From assembly GCA_963972255.1 (NCBI GenBank), contig CAXATO010000013.1:1-64000 (forward strand): a stretch of 64,000 nucleotides of DNA. Direction: 5' to 3'. The position numbers were made by a program, and so were the translations under genes. The notes below the pieces were generated by a model. That model was not told the DNA's origin and made no database searches. It saw only the letters and a list, made by a program, of their open reading frames with translations. Below are positions 8,960 to 19,973 of the stretch, one piece after another. The stretch is from UBA1479 sp002706405. Lineage in GTDB: Bacteria; Pseudomonadota; Alphaproteobacteria; Rhodospirillales; Casp-alpha2. The first letter of the stretch is position 1; every line of letters starts with the position of its first letter.

Positions 8960-10231
8960 TTAGCGCGATGCCGCCGCCCGTTCCTTCTTGATGCGCGCGC
9001 GCCGCCCCTGGGAGCGCACGGTATCGATCAGCCGGTCCATGAGGAAGCCCTGGAAGCGGGTGATGCCCAGGTTCAGCCCCCATTGAATGGCCTGTTCGGA
9101 ATCGACGCGGGACAGAATAATCGATTCCTTGCCCGCATCGCGAATGATGCGGCGCAGGTCCTCGACCTTGCTGTCGTCTTCTTCCTCGTTCTCGAATTCC
9201 TTGCCCCAGCCGACCTTGATGAAATCGGCCCCCAGGATCGCCGGGTCGAAGAACTGCATGGACACGGGCGAAATGCCGTCGACCAGGACGCGATAGCCGT
9301 TCTGCTGCAGCATGTTGCGGGCGATGGTGAAGGCATCGATGTCGGAGAAGATGTCGATCACCTGCATTTCGATGACGACGTTGTCTTCATGCCCCGCGAC
9401 GGCGCGGTGGAAGTTCTGGAAATCGCGCGACAGCACGGTGCTGATGTTCAAGTTGAGCGAGATCGGCTCGTTCATCATCTCGAAGTTGCGCCCGGCCATA
9501 TTGGCCAGGATGACCCGGTCCAGGCCCTCGGTCAGGTACTGGAACAGCCAGATCGACGAGAACAGGTTGACCCCCGGGGCCACCCGCTTCTTCAGGTCGC
9601 CGATGGAAATGAAGTGTTCGCGGAAGATCACGCCTTCGGGCCCGTCGGCGCCGATGTGCAGGCAGAGCTGCTCGCGGATCAGATCATCGATGGGCACGCG
9701 CGGCAGAACCTGGCTCAGCGCCGTCAGGTGCTGCGCCGTGAGCGGCTGGCCCACGGATTTCTGTTGCGCCACCGCTTCGGCCGCTTCGCGCTTGGCGGTT
9801 TCCTCGGCCTCCAGCACCAGGGAGCCGACGACACGCACGAAGGCGCGGAAATCCTCGTTCTCCGACAGATCGTACCAGGTCGACAGGCGATCCTCACCCA
9901 GGCCCGTCTCGTCGATATGGGTCAGCGGGTCCTCGGAAAACAGGGAGCGGACCTTTTCGACGGGATTCTCCGCCTCATGCACGGGGACATTGCGGCACAG
10001 AATGATCTGGTCCGCGTTCTTCATCTGGAACAGGGTCGCTTCGTGCTGGCTGGTCAGATTGTCGAAGTTGCGCGCCGCAAGCCGGATGAAATGGGGCTTG
10101 CGGTTCGAGCTTTTCAACTCCGACAGATGCAGGTGCACGGCGTAATAGCCGGTCCCTCCCGCCTCCATTCGGTTAAGGCGGTCCAGCAGAAGTTTTTCTT
10201 CGAGCGTATCCGGTGAAGGAATCTCGGCCAT
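8960..10231 (-). CDS. degenerate EAL-domain-like protein (paralog 1)
   Basis: 423 residues, same architecture as the following gene: an N-terminal region with VHLHLSEL at 32-39 and a later FSEDPL, a charged middle segment, then an EAL-like half with FISIGDL (207-213), SLNLNIS (258-264), VVIEMQ (285-290), YRVLVDGIS (313-321), FIKVGW (337-342) and RFQG (392-395). As in the paralog, the metal-ligand motifs EAL, DDFG and EGVE are absent, so it is probably a ligand-binding or protein-interaction module. The tail is basic (RRARIKKER) whereas the paralog's tail is acidic. ATG with GGGAG four bases upstream. Confidence 0.7.
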   Translation of the reverse strand: MAEIPSPDTLEEKLLLDRLNRMEAGGTGYYAVHLHLSELKSSNRKPHFIRLAARNFDNLTSQHEATLFQMKNADQIILCRNVPVHEAENPVEKVRSLFSEDPLTHIDETGLGEDRLSTWYDLSENEDFRAFVRVVGSLVLEAEETAKREAAEAVAQQKSVGQPLTAQHLTALSQVLPRVPIDDLIREQLCLHIGADGPEGVIFREHFISIGDLKKRVAPGVNLFSSIWLFQYLTEGLDRVILANMAGRNFEMMNEPISLNLNISTVLSRDFQNFHRAVAGHEDNVVIEMQVIDIFSDIDAFTIARNMLQQNGYRVLVDGISPVSMQFFDPAILGADFIKVGWGKEFENEEEDDSKVEDLRRIIRDAGKESIILSRVDSEQAIQWGLNLGITRFQGFLMDRLIDTVRSQGRRARIKKERAAASR

Positions 10232-10569
10232 GATGCTCCCGTTCGCCCCCGGACCCCTAAATCGGCGGAAACCCGTTGTCGACAGTCATTCCGGGGATCC
10301 TTCCCGTCGCCCCGGAGGTTTCGCCATAATCGGCAAGTTGTCCCAATGCTAAAGTGAATTCGTTAAAAAAGTCATTGCATTTCCGGCGCTTGGTGCGTTG
10401 GCTCGGGGATCGCCCGAATCCCCGCGGGCACCCGGCGTCACGCACCTTGACCTCGGCCCCGCTTGAGGGTCATAAGCGACGGTTTCTTAATACTTGGCAG
10501 GCAGAATAGATCGCGGAATTGGCGGTTTTTTGCCCAAAATGCGGCAAATTCAGAACGGGTGACCCATTC
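10232..10569. other. 338-bp divergent intergenic region
   Basis: Lies between the leftward EAL-like pair and the rightward UDP-xylose synthase type gene, so it should hold two promoters. Two GC hairpins are visible: TCCGGGG/CCCCGGA at 10290-10316 and CGGGGAT/ATCCCCG at 10404-10424. A possible rightward -35 TTGACC occurs near 10447, but no good -10 is at the right distance. Short frames here have no recognisable product. Confidence 0.5.
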
Positions 10570-11511
10570 ATGGCCCAACGCAAGACCATCCTCGTGACCG
10601 GCGGGGCGGGCTTTATCGGCTCGCATCTCTGCGCCCGCCTGCTGGAAACGGGCGCCGGCGTGATCTGCGCCGATAACTTCTATACCGGTGCCAAGGACAA
10701 CATCCTGGGCCTGATGGACCATCCCCATTTCGAGCTCATGCGCCACGACGTGACCTTCCCGCTCTATGTGGAGGTCGACGAGATCTACAATCTGGCCTGC
10801 CCGGCCTCGCCCGTGCATTACCAGTACGACCCCGTGCAGACGACCAAGACCTCCGTGCACGGCGCCATCAACATGCTGGGCCTGGCCAAGCGGACCGGCG
10901 CCAAGATCCTGCAGGCCTCCACCTCCGAGGTTTACGGCGATCCGGAAGTTCACCCCCAGACCGAGGATTACCGCGGCCGGGTCAATCCCATCGGGCCGCG
11001 CGGCTGCTATGACGAAGGCAAGCGCTGCGCCGAAACCCTGTTTTTCGATTATTACCGCCAGCACAACCTGAACATTCGGGTCGCGCGCATCTTCAATACC
11101 TACGGCCCCAATATGCATCCCGCGGACGGGCGCGTGGTCTCCAACTTCATCGTCCAGGCCCTGCAGGGCCAGGACCTCACCGTCTACGGCGACGGCGGAC
11201 AGACCCGGTCCTTCTGTTATGTCGACGATCTGGCCGACGGGCTGATGCGCCTGATGAACGCCCCCGACACGGTGACCGGGCCGATCAACCTGGGCAATCC
11301 CAACGAATTCACCATCCTGGAACTGGCCGAACTGGTGATCGAGATGACCGGCGCCAAATCGAAGATCATCAAGATGCCGCTGCCCCAGGACGACCCGACG
11401 CAGCGCTGCCCCGACATCTCCCTGGCCAAGAAGGAACTGGACTGGCAGCCGACCATCCAATTGAAGGACGGCCTGGCGAAAACCATCGCCTATTTCCAAA
11501 GCGTCCTGTAA
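10570..11511 (+). CDS. UDP-glucuronate decarboxylase (UDP-xylose synthase) family NAD-dependent epimerase/dehydratase
   Basis: Extended short-chain dehydrogenase of 313 residues. The NAD-binding motif GGAGFIGSH lies at residues 11-19, and the catalytic YDEGK (Tyr-x3-Lys) follows NPIGPRGCYD. The segments YNLACPASPVHYQ, ASTSEVYGDPEVHPQ, RIFNTYGPNMHP and DGGQTRSFCYVDDL are those of bacterial UDP-xylose synthases, which make UDP-xylose from UDP-glucuronate. I chose the ATG giving MAQRKTILVTGG; an upstream in-frame ATG adds 17 residues that the family lacks. It precedes gmhA-hldE, so a role in LPS or other surface polysaccharide is likely. Confidence 0.85.
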   Translation: MAQRKTILVTGGAGFIGSHLCARLLETGAGVICADNFYTGAKDNILGLMDHPHFELMRHDVTFPLYVEVDEIYNLACPASPVHYQYDPVQTTKTSVHGAINMLGLAKRTGAKILQASTSEVYGDPEVHPQTEDYRGRVNPIGPRGCYDEGKRCAETLFFDYYRQHNLNIRVARIFNTYGPNMHPADGRVVSNFIVQALQGQDLTVYGDGGQTRSFCYVDDLADGLMRLMNAPDTVTGPINLGNPNEFTILELAELVIEMTGAKSKIIKMPLPQDDPTQRCPDISLAKKELDWQPTIQLKDGLAKTIAYFQSVL

Positions 11512-11551
11512 CCGGCCGGGGCCGGCGTGCGGGATAAAACGGGCTTTTCAC

Positions 11552-12130
11552 ATGGACTTAGCGGCATTTTTTGAAGACGAGATGGAAGAGCACGCGGCCG
11601 TCGCCGCGGCGACCCGCGGAGCCTTGTCCGCACCTTTCCAAGCACTCGTAACAGTCTGCGCCAAGTCCTTGAAGAACGGTGGAAAATTGCTGTTCTTCGG
11701 AAACGGCGGCAGCGCCGCGGATTGCCAGCATCTGGCGACGGAACTGACCGTCCGCTACAAGACGGACCGCGCGCCCCTGGCCGCCATTGCGCTGACCACG
11801 GATTCCTCGGCCCTGACCGCCGGAGCCAACGATTTGGGCTTCGATCAGGTCTTCGCCCGCCAGGTTCAGGCCCTGGGCAAGCCCGGCGACGTGGCGATCG
11901 GCATTTCCACCTCGGGGCGCAGCCCCAACGTGCTGGAAGCCCTCACGGCGGCGCGGGCCGGCGGCCTGATCGCCGCGGGTCTGAGCGGCAAGGACGGCGG
12001 CCGGATGGCCGGTCTCGCCGATCCTCTGCTGATCGTGCCATCGGACATCACCGCCCGCATCCAGGAGATGCATATTACCCTGGGTCAGATGCTGTGCGGG
12101 GCGCTGGAAATCGAACTGGGTCTGGTATGA
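11552..12130 (+). CDS. gmhA: phosphoheptose isomerase (sedoheptulose 7-phosphate isomerase)
   Basis: First step of ADP-heptose synthesis for the LPS inner core: sedoheptulose 7-phosphate to D-glycero-D-manno-heptose 7-phosphate. 192 residues with the SIS-domain phosphosugar motif FFGNGGSAADCQHLATE at about 48-64 and GISTSGRSPNVL at about 111-122. Its stop codon overlaps the hldE start (ATGA), showing coupling with the next pathway enzyme. Confidence 0.93.
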   Translation: MDLAAFFEDEMEEHAAVAAATRGALSAPFQALVTVCAKSLKNGGKLLFFGNGGSAADCQHLATELTVRYKTDRAPLAAIALTTDSSALTAGANDLGFDQVFARQVQALGKPGDVAIGISTSGRSPNVLEALTAARAGGLIAAGLSGKDGGRMAGLADPLLIVPSDITARIQEMHITLGQMLCGALEIELGLV

Positions 12131-13620
12131 TCGAGCGGATGACGGAACGCGCGGATCTCATTCCCCTGGTCGAGGCCCTGACGACGGCCAAGGTGTTTTG
12201 CCTGGGCGACGTCATGCTGGACACCTTCGTCCATGGCCAGGTTGAGCGGATTTCCCCGGAAGCCCCCATCCCCGTACTGCGCGTCACCGGCGAAAGCCGC
12301 ATGCTGGGCGGGGCCGGCAACGTGGTGCGCAACCTGGCGGCCCTCGGGACGCCGACCCGATTTCTCTCCGTCATCGGCGACGACGACGCGGGCGTGGAAG
12401 TGCGCGCCCTGCTGGACCAGGAACCCGGCGTGGCGGGCGACCTGCGGACGGACGCCGGCCGCCAGACCACCATCAAGACCCGCTTCATCGCCGGCACCCA
12501 GCAGATGCTGCGCGCCGACCGGGAATCCAGCCGGCCCACGGAAGCCGCCCTGCAGGAGCAACTGGCCGCCGCCGCCGAGGAAGCCATTCGCGACCACAAG
12601 GTTGTCGTGCTGTCCGATTACGGCAAGGGCGTGTTGGCCGACGCCACGCTGGCCCGCGTGATCCAGGCCGCGGACAAGGCGGGAGCGACCGTGATCGTCG
12701 ACCCCAAAGGCAACGATTACAGCCGCTATCGCGGGGCCGGCATTCTGACCCCGAACCTGAAGGAGCTGGCGACCGCCACAGGCCAGGCCGTGGACACGGA
12801 CGACGCCGTCGTGGCCGCCGCGCGCGGCCTGATCGATCGCCTGGGCCTGACCGCGGTGCTGGTCACCCGGTCGCGCGACGGCATGACCCTGGTGTCCGCC
12901 GAGGGCGCGGTCATGCATCTGCCGGCCGAGGCTCGGGAAGTCTTCGATGTGTCCGGGGCCGGCGATACGGTGGTCGCGACCTTGGCTGCCTGCCTGGCCG
13001 CCGGGGCCGATTTGGGCCGCGCGGCGGCACTCGCTAATCTTGCCGCCGGGATCGTCGTCGCCAAGGTCGGCACGGCCGTGGCCTATGCCGGCGACCTGAT
13101 CGCCCAACTTCGTCACCAGGACCTGAGCGATGCCGAAGCCAAGGTCCTGACCCTGGAACAAGTCCTCGACCGGGCCGCCGCATGGCGCCGCCGCGGGCTG
13201 AAGGTCGGGTTCACAAACGGCTGCTTCGATTTGCTGCATCCGGGCCATGTGTCCCTGCTGCGCCAGGCCAAGGGGCAGTGCGACCGCCTGGTGGTCGGGC
13301 TCAATTCCGATGCCTCCGTGCAGCGCCTGAAGGGCATGGACCGCCCGGTGCAGGGCGAAGCCGCGCGGGCCGCCGTGCTGGCGTCGCTGGCCGGGGTTGA
13401 TGCCGTGGTCCTGTTCGCCGAAGACACGCCGCTTGCCCTGATCGAAAAACTGCTGCCGGAGGTTCTGGTCAAAGGCGCCGACTACCGCATCGATCAGGTC
13501 GTCGGCCGCGAGGCGGTCGAGGCCGCCGGCGGGCGCGTGCACTTGGCCGACCTGGCGCCGGGTCACAGCACCACGGCGACCATCGCGCGCCTGGCCGGGC
13601 AGGGCGGCGGGTCGGATTAG
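12127..13620 (+). CDS. hldE: bifunctional heptose 7-phosphate kinase / heptose 1-phosphate adenylyltransferase
   Basis: 497 residues. The N-terminal ribokinase-like domain (about 1-330) carries LGDVMLDTFVHGQVERISPEAP and the anion-hole motif DVSGAGDTVVATLA; it phosphorylates heptose 7-phosphate. The C-terminal nucleotidyltransferase domain (about 350-497) carries FTNGCFDLLHPGHVSLL and makes ADP-heptose. Length and fusion are standard. The alternative upstream extension of this frame lies inside gmhA and is not used. Its stop codon overlaps that of the convergent penicillin-binding protein gene by four base pairs, so no room is left for a terminator between them. The phosphatase GmhB is not in this window. 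Confidence 0.93.
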   Translation: MIERMTERADLIPLVEALTTAKVFCLGDVMLDTFVHGQVERISPEAPIPVLRVTGESRMLGGAGNVVRNLAALGTPTRFLSVIGDDDAGVEVRALLDQEPGVAGDLRTDAGRQTTIKTRFIAGTQQMLRADRESSRPTEAALQEQLAAAAEEAIRDHKVVVLSDYGKGVLADATLARVIQAADKAGATVIVDPKGNDYSRYRGAGILTPNLKELATATGQAVDTDDAVVAAARGLIDRLGLTAVLVTRSRDGMTLVSAEGAVMHLPAEAREVFDVSGAGDTVVATLAACLAAGADLGRAAALANLAAGIVVAKVGTAVAYAGDLIAQLRHQDLSDAEAKVLTLEQVLDRAAAWRRRGLKVGFTNGCFDLLHPGHVSLLRQAKGQCDRLVVGLNSDASVQRLKGMDRPVQGEAARAAVLASLAGVDAVVLFAEDTPLALIEKLLPEVLVKGADYRIDQVVGREAVEAAGGRVHLADLAPGHSTTATIARLAGQGGGSD

Positions 13621-15578
13621 TCTCCGGCGCGGTTTTCGCCCACGGGTTCCGGCGTTTCGGCCCCGGAGCCGACAAGGTTTTTCAACCGCCCCCAGAATGA
13701 TCCCGATCCGGGTTTGCCGTCGTCACCAATGTCGTCGAAGGCCAGAACCGGCAGGCCCTGATGCGCCGCCCCCATGAACCCCGCCCAGGTTCGCGCCGGC
13801 AGGCCGCCGCCGGTGACGCGCTTCATGGGCGCGCCGTCGTCGTTGCCGAACCACACGCCGGTCACCAGCTGCGGCGTGAAGCCGACGAACCAGGCGTCGC
13901 GATAATTCTGACTGGTGCCCGTCTTGGCCGCCGCCGGCCGGCCGATGGCCGCATGCTTGCCCGTGCCGCCGTCGATCACCTTGGTCATCATCGCCGTCAG
14001 GGTGCGCGCCGAGGCGGCGGGCACGGCGCGGCCGGGGCCCGAGCCCTGGCGCCGGTACAAGACCACGCCGCCGGGGCCGATGATTTCCGTGATCGCATAC
14101 GGCCAGACCCCCATGCCGGCCCGCGCCAGCACCGCATAGGCGGTCGTCAATTCCAGCAACGACACCTCGCCGGTGCCGAGCGCCAGGCCCGCGTCCTTGG
14201 GCAGGTCCGTGGTGATGCCGAGCGCCCGCGCCGTTTCGATGATCTTCGCCGGGCCGACCTTTTGCGCCAACTGCACGGCGACCGTGTTCACGGAATGGGA
14301 AAGCGCGTATTCCAGCGTCATGCGCCCTTCGTACTTGCCGGAAAAATTGGACGGCTGCCAGCCGCTTAAGGACACCGGGCGGTCGACCACGGGGGTCGCG
14401 GGCGTCATCCCGGCCTCCAGCGCGGCCAGATAGACCACCGGCTTGAAGGCGGAGCCCGGCTGTCGCAAGGCCTGCACGGCGCGGTTGAATTGGCTTTTGC
14501 CGTAATCGCGGCCGCCGACCATGGCGCGCACGGCCCCTTCCGGGGCCAGGGCGATCAACGCCCCGTCGCCGGCTTTCATGTTCGCCCGGTCCGCCGCCAG
14601 GAAGGCCCGGCCCATGGCCGCTTCGGCCTGGCGTTGCAGGGCGAGATCGAGGGTCGTCTTGACCACCAGATCGCGACCGCCGGCGGTGACATAGTCGGAA
14701 ACCGCTTCGAGAACCCAATCGACGAAATGGCGCGCGTTGCCCGTGGGCGCCGAGACGACGGCGACCTGGATGCCGCGGGCCGCCTCGGCGGCCTTTTTCT
14801 CCGTCAGGTAGCCGGCCGCGACCATATTGGCGAGCACGGTTTTGGCCCGGGCATGGGCGCGTTCCGGCGAGGCCACGGGATTGTAGCGCGACGGCGCCTT
14901 GAGCAGGCCGGCCAGCACGGCGGCTTCGTAGGTATTGATGCGGGCGGCGGGTTTCTGGAAAAACCGATGGGCCGCCGCGTCGACACCATAGGTCCCCGCG
15001 CCGAGATATACCCGATTGAGATAGAGGGTGAGGATCTGATCCTTGGAGAATTCCCATTCCAGCCACAGGGCCACGACCATTTCCTGAACCTTTCGCACGA
15101 TGGTGCGGGCCGGGGTGAGAAACAGGTTCTTGGCCAACTGCTGGGTGATCGTGGACCCGCCCTCGACGATGCGGCCGGCGCGGAGGTTGCGCAGCATGGC
15201 CCGGCCCAGGCCGATGGGATCGATCCCGAAATGACGATAGAAGCGGCGATCTTCCGTCGCCAGGACCGCCTGGATCAGATGCGGCGGCAGGTCCTTGAGG
15301 GTGACCGTTTCGGTGACGAGGTCCCCGGCCTGATAGAGTTCCGCGCCGTCGGCGGCCAGGATCGTCACGGTCGGCCGCCGGTCGATCTTGAGCGCGTCCT
15401 CCAGATCGGGCAGGCCGATGGACACCCAGACACCGGCCGCCATGGCCAGGATCACCAGCCACACGGCGGCCGTGCCGAGCCATTTCAGGGTCGTGCGGAA
15501 CAGGCTCCGGCGCTGCTGCGGCGCGGGACGGGCGGGGGTCTTTTTGGAACGCGGGCGGGAGCGCGGTGATTTGGCCAT
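13617..15578 (-). CDS. class A penicillin-binding protein (PBP1 type, transglycosylase/transpeptidase)
   Basis: Bifunctional peptidoglycan synthase of 653 residues. A basic Ser/Pro/Arg-rich cytoplasmic tail is followed by one membrane segment at about 33-51. The transglycosylase domain shows ATEDRRFYRHFGID and EGGSTITQQLAKN; the transpeptidase domain shows GSAFKPVVY (Ser-x-x-Lys), SHSVNT (SxN) and AAKTGTSQ (KTG). All catalytic motifs are intact. It is shorter than full PBP1a and resembles the PbpC/PBP1-like short members. It faces hldE, with stop codons overlapping. Confidence 0.92.
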   Translation of the reverse strand: MAKSPRSRPRSKKTPARPAPQQRRSLFRTTLKWLGTAAVWLVILAMAAGVWVSIGLPDLEDALKIDRRPTVTILAADGAELYQAGDLVTETVTLKDLPPHLIQAVLATEDRRFYRHFGIDPIGLGRAMLRNLRAGRIVEGGSTITQQLAKNLFLTPARTIVRKVQEMVVALWLEWEFSKDQILTLYLNRVYLGAGTYGVDAAAHRFFQKPAARINTYEAAVLAGLLKAPSRYNPVASPERAHARAKTVLANMVAAGYLTEKKAAEAARGIQVAVVSAPTGNARHFVDWVLEAVSDYVTAGGRDLVVKTTLDLALQRQAEAAMGRAFLAADRANMKAGDGALIALAPEGAVRAMVGGRDYGKSQFNRAVQALRQPGSAFKPVVYLAALEAGMTPATPVVDRPVSLSGWQPSNFSGKYEGRMTLEYALSHSVNTVAVQLAQKVGPAKIIETARALGITTDLPKDAGLALGTGEVSLLELTTAYAVLARAGMGVWPYAITEIIGPGGVVLYRRQGSGPGRAVPAASARTLTAMMTKVIDGGTGKHAAIGRPAAAKTGTSQNYRDAWFVGFTPQLVTGVWFGNDDGAPMKRVTGGGLPARTWAGFMGAAHQGLPVLAFDDIGDDGKPGSGSFWGRLKNLVGSGAETPEPVGENRAGD

Positions 15579-15602
15579 CTGCGTCTTATGCGGAGGCGGG
15601 CA

Positions 15603-16046
15603 TTAGTATTTCGTTAACGCAAAATAGGCCGAGGTTTCGTCGGGTTCACGGCAGTCGAGCAGCGTGTGCAGGACGATCGGATCGATGATCGCGCCCTTCA
15701 GGTTGGCCCGCCACATATCGACCCCGTTGAGCGACGCGCCCGTGAAGTTGGCGCCGCGCAGGTCCGTGTCGGTCATATCGGTGAAATCGAGAAGTGCGTT
15801 GGTGAAATTGACTCCGACCATGACCGAGGACACCAAGGACGAGCCCCGCAGGTCGGCCCCCGACAGGTCCGAGCCCGTCAAATCGCATTCCCGGATGTTG
15901 GCGTTGGCGAGAGACGCCCCCCGCAAATCCAGATCCCGCATGTTGAGGCGCAGCATGTCGCCGCGCTTGCCCGTATCGCCGCCGCCGCGCAACCAGGCCT
16001 CGTGGGCCTCGATCAAATCCGCGACCGGCGTGGTCATATCCGCCAT
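15603..16046 (-). CDS. pentapeptide-repeat protein downstream of gyrB
   Basis: 147 residues. After an N-terminal segment of about 32 residues comes a run of about 18 consecutive pentapeptides of the A(D/N)LxX type (LDLRG, ASLAN, ANIRE, CDLTG, SDLSG, ADLRG, TDLRG, ANFTG and so on), expected to fold as a right-handed quadrilateral beta-helix. A C-terminal tail of about 25 residues ends the protein. No signal peptide. It follows gyrB on the same strand by 139 bp. Some pentapeptide-repeat proteins (Qnr, MfpA) mimic DNA and bind gyrase; this one is shorter, so a gyrase link is only suggested by position. Confidence 0.85.
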   Translation of the reverse strand: MADMTTPVADLIEAHEAWLRGGGDTGKRGDMLRLNMRDLDLRGASLANANIRECDLTGSDLSGADLRGSSLVSSVMVGVNFTNALLDFTDMTDTDLRGANFTGASLNGVDMWRANLKGAIIDPIVLHTLLDCREPDETSAYFALTKY

Positions 16047-16185
16047 TGGGAAACCCCCAGTGAACCCAGTTCAATGCCTGTCCGTCCTTCCCCCCCGGGT
16101 TGTCCCGGTGTTGAACGATCATAGGCAGAAGGCCGGGCCCGAGTAAACCGCGCCGCCGGGCTGTCGCGCCCGGCGCACACCGGCG

Positions 16186-18675
<2,490 letters not shown>

Positions 18676-18735
18676 TCACACTCTTCAGATTGGGGCCGGC
18701 GAAAGCGCCGCCCGGGAAAATTCATTGCGCGCCGG

Positions 18736-19953
18736 TCATGGGTCCTGACGGTGGACCTTTGCCTCGGCGACGTGGAAGAAAGCGGCCCGCCCGGCCAGGG
18801 GGCCGAACAGGTCCAGGTCCGTGCCGGTCATCCAGGCCTGCAGGCCCAGGGTCTCGATCTCGGCGAACAGGGCGGCGCGGCGGTCGGCATCGAGATGAGC
18901 GGCAACCTCATCCAACAGCAGGATAGGGGCGCGGCCCTGTTCGGCCGCCTGCAGGCGCGCCTGCGCCAGGACCAGGGAAATCAGCAGCGCCTTCTGTTCG
19001 CCCGTGGAACAGTCGGCCGCCGGGCGGCCCCGGCTTTTGTAAGCGACATGCAGGTCCGAGCGGTGCGGCCCATGGGCCGTGCGCCCGCTGTCGCCGTCGC
19101 GGCCGCGGGCGGCTTTCAAGGCCGCCTTCAATCGGTCTTCGGCATCAAGGGCGGAGCCGGCGGTCAGCCAGGCCTCGACCTCGCCCTCGACCGCCAGATC
19201 GGCGGCCGGAAACGGACCGTCGCCGGCGGCTTCCAACTGGCCGGCAAGACGCCCGGCCATGTCGAGACGGGCCGCCGCGATGGCCACCCCGCGTTCCGCC
19301 ATGGTCGCTTCCAGGGCCGAAACCCAGGAATCGTCGGCCGCGCCCCGCGCCGTCAACAGGCGCAGCCGTTCGCGCATGGCCTGTTCATAGCCGCCGACGC
19401 GGCCGGCATGGGCCGGATCGCGGCCATAGACCAGGCGGTCCAGGAACCGCCGCCGGGCCGAAGCGCCGTCGAGGAACAGGCGGTCCATCTGCGGCGTCAG
19501 CCATTGCAGGGAAACATGTTCGGACAAGGCGGCCTGGGCCCGTTGGGGCTCGCCGTCGACATGCACCACGCGCTTTTCCGTGTCGTTGCCCGTGCTGACG
19601 CCCAGGCCCGTGCCGACATCCGTTTCGCCGTCCGGCCCCGCCACCGTCGCCGCCACGGCCCAGGGGCGAGTCGGGGTGGCCGGATCCTCGCCCGGATCGC
19701 GGCGGGCGGCTTCGCTCAGGCGCGCGCGGCGCAGCCCGCGGCCGGGGATCAGGAAGGACAGCGCTTCCAGGATGTTGGTCTTGCCGGCCCCGTTGGGCCC
19801 GGCCAGCACGACCGGCCCCTCGGGCAGGTCGAGCCGCAGGGCGGCATAGCAGCGGAAATCACTCAGCGTCAGCCGGCGTACCGCGAGGGATCCCGCGATG
19901 GGCGCGGTGTCCGGATATGCCCGTTCGGCGGCAAATGTGGGTTGGACGTACAG
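18736..19953 (-). CDS. recF: DNA replication and repair protein RecF, apparent non-canonical start
   Basis: SMC-like ATPase that helps RecO/RecR load RecA at gaps. The conserved VRRLTLSDFRCY and LAGPNGAGKTN (Walker A) open the protein, and LLLDEVAAHLD (Walker B) is near the end. An in-frame TAA lies immediately upstream of GGA-GCG-ATC, and between it and the Walker A motif there is no ATG, GTG or TTG before a GTG that would remove the first beta strands. The best start is a CTG five bases after AAGGAG, giving 405 residues. The SD lies just after the dnaN stop codon (20 bp between the two genes). Confidence 0.9.
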   Translation of the reverse strand: MYVQPTFAAERAYPDTAPIAGSLAVRRLTLSDFRCYAALRLDLPEGPVVLAGPNGAGKTNILEALSFLIPGRGLRRARLSEAARRDPGEDPATPTRPWAVAATVAGPDGETDVGTGLGVSTGNDTEKRVVHVDGEPQRAQAALSEHVSLQWLTPQMDRLFLDGASARRRFLDRLVYGRDPAHAGRVGGYEQAMRERLRLLTARGAADDSWVSALEATMAERGVAIAAARLDMAGRLAGQLEAAGDGPFPAADLAVEGEVEAWLTAGSALDAEDRLKAALKAARGRDGDSGRTAHGPHRSDLHVAYKSRGRPAADCSTGEQKALLISLVLAQARLQAAEQGRAPILLLDEVAAHLDADRRAALFAEIETLGLQAWMTGTDLDLFGPLAGRAAFFHVAEAKVHRQDP

Positions 19954-19973
19954 GATCGCTCCTTAAAGCCCGT

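Noticed and set aside
10257..10445. 62-codon leftward frame in the intergenic region.
   Set aside because: No recognisable motif, low-quality composition, overlaps hairpins and the expected promoter.
10519..10569. In-frame N-terminal extension of the UDP-xylose synthase type gene with CPKCGK, like half a zinc ribbon.
   Set aside because: The family starts at MxxKxILVTGG; the extension has only one cysteine pair and likely belongs to the promoter region.
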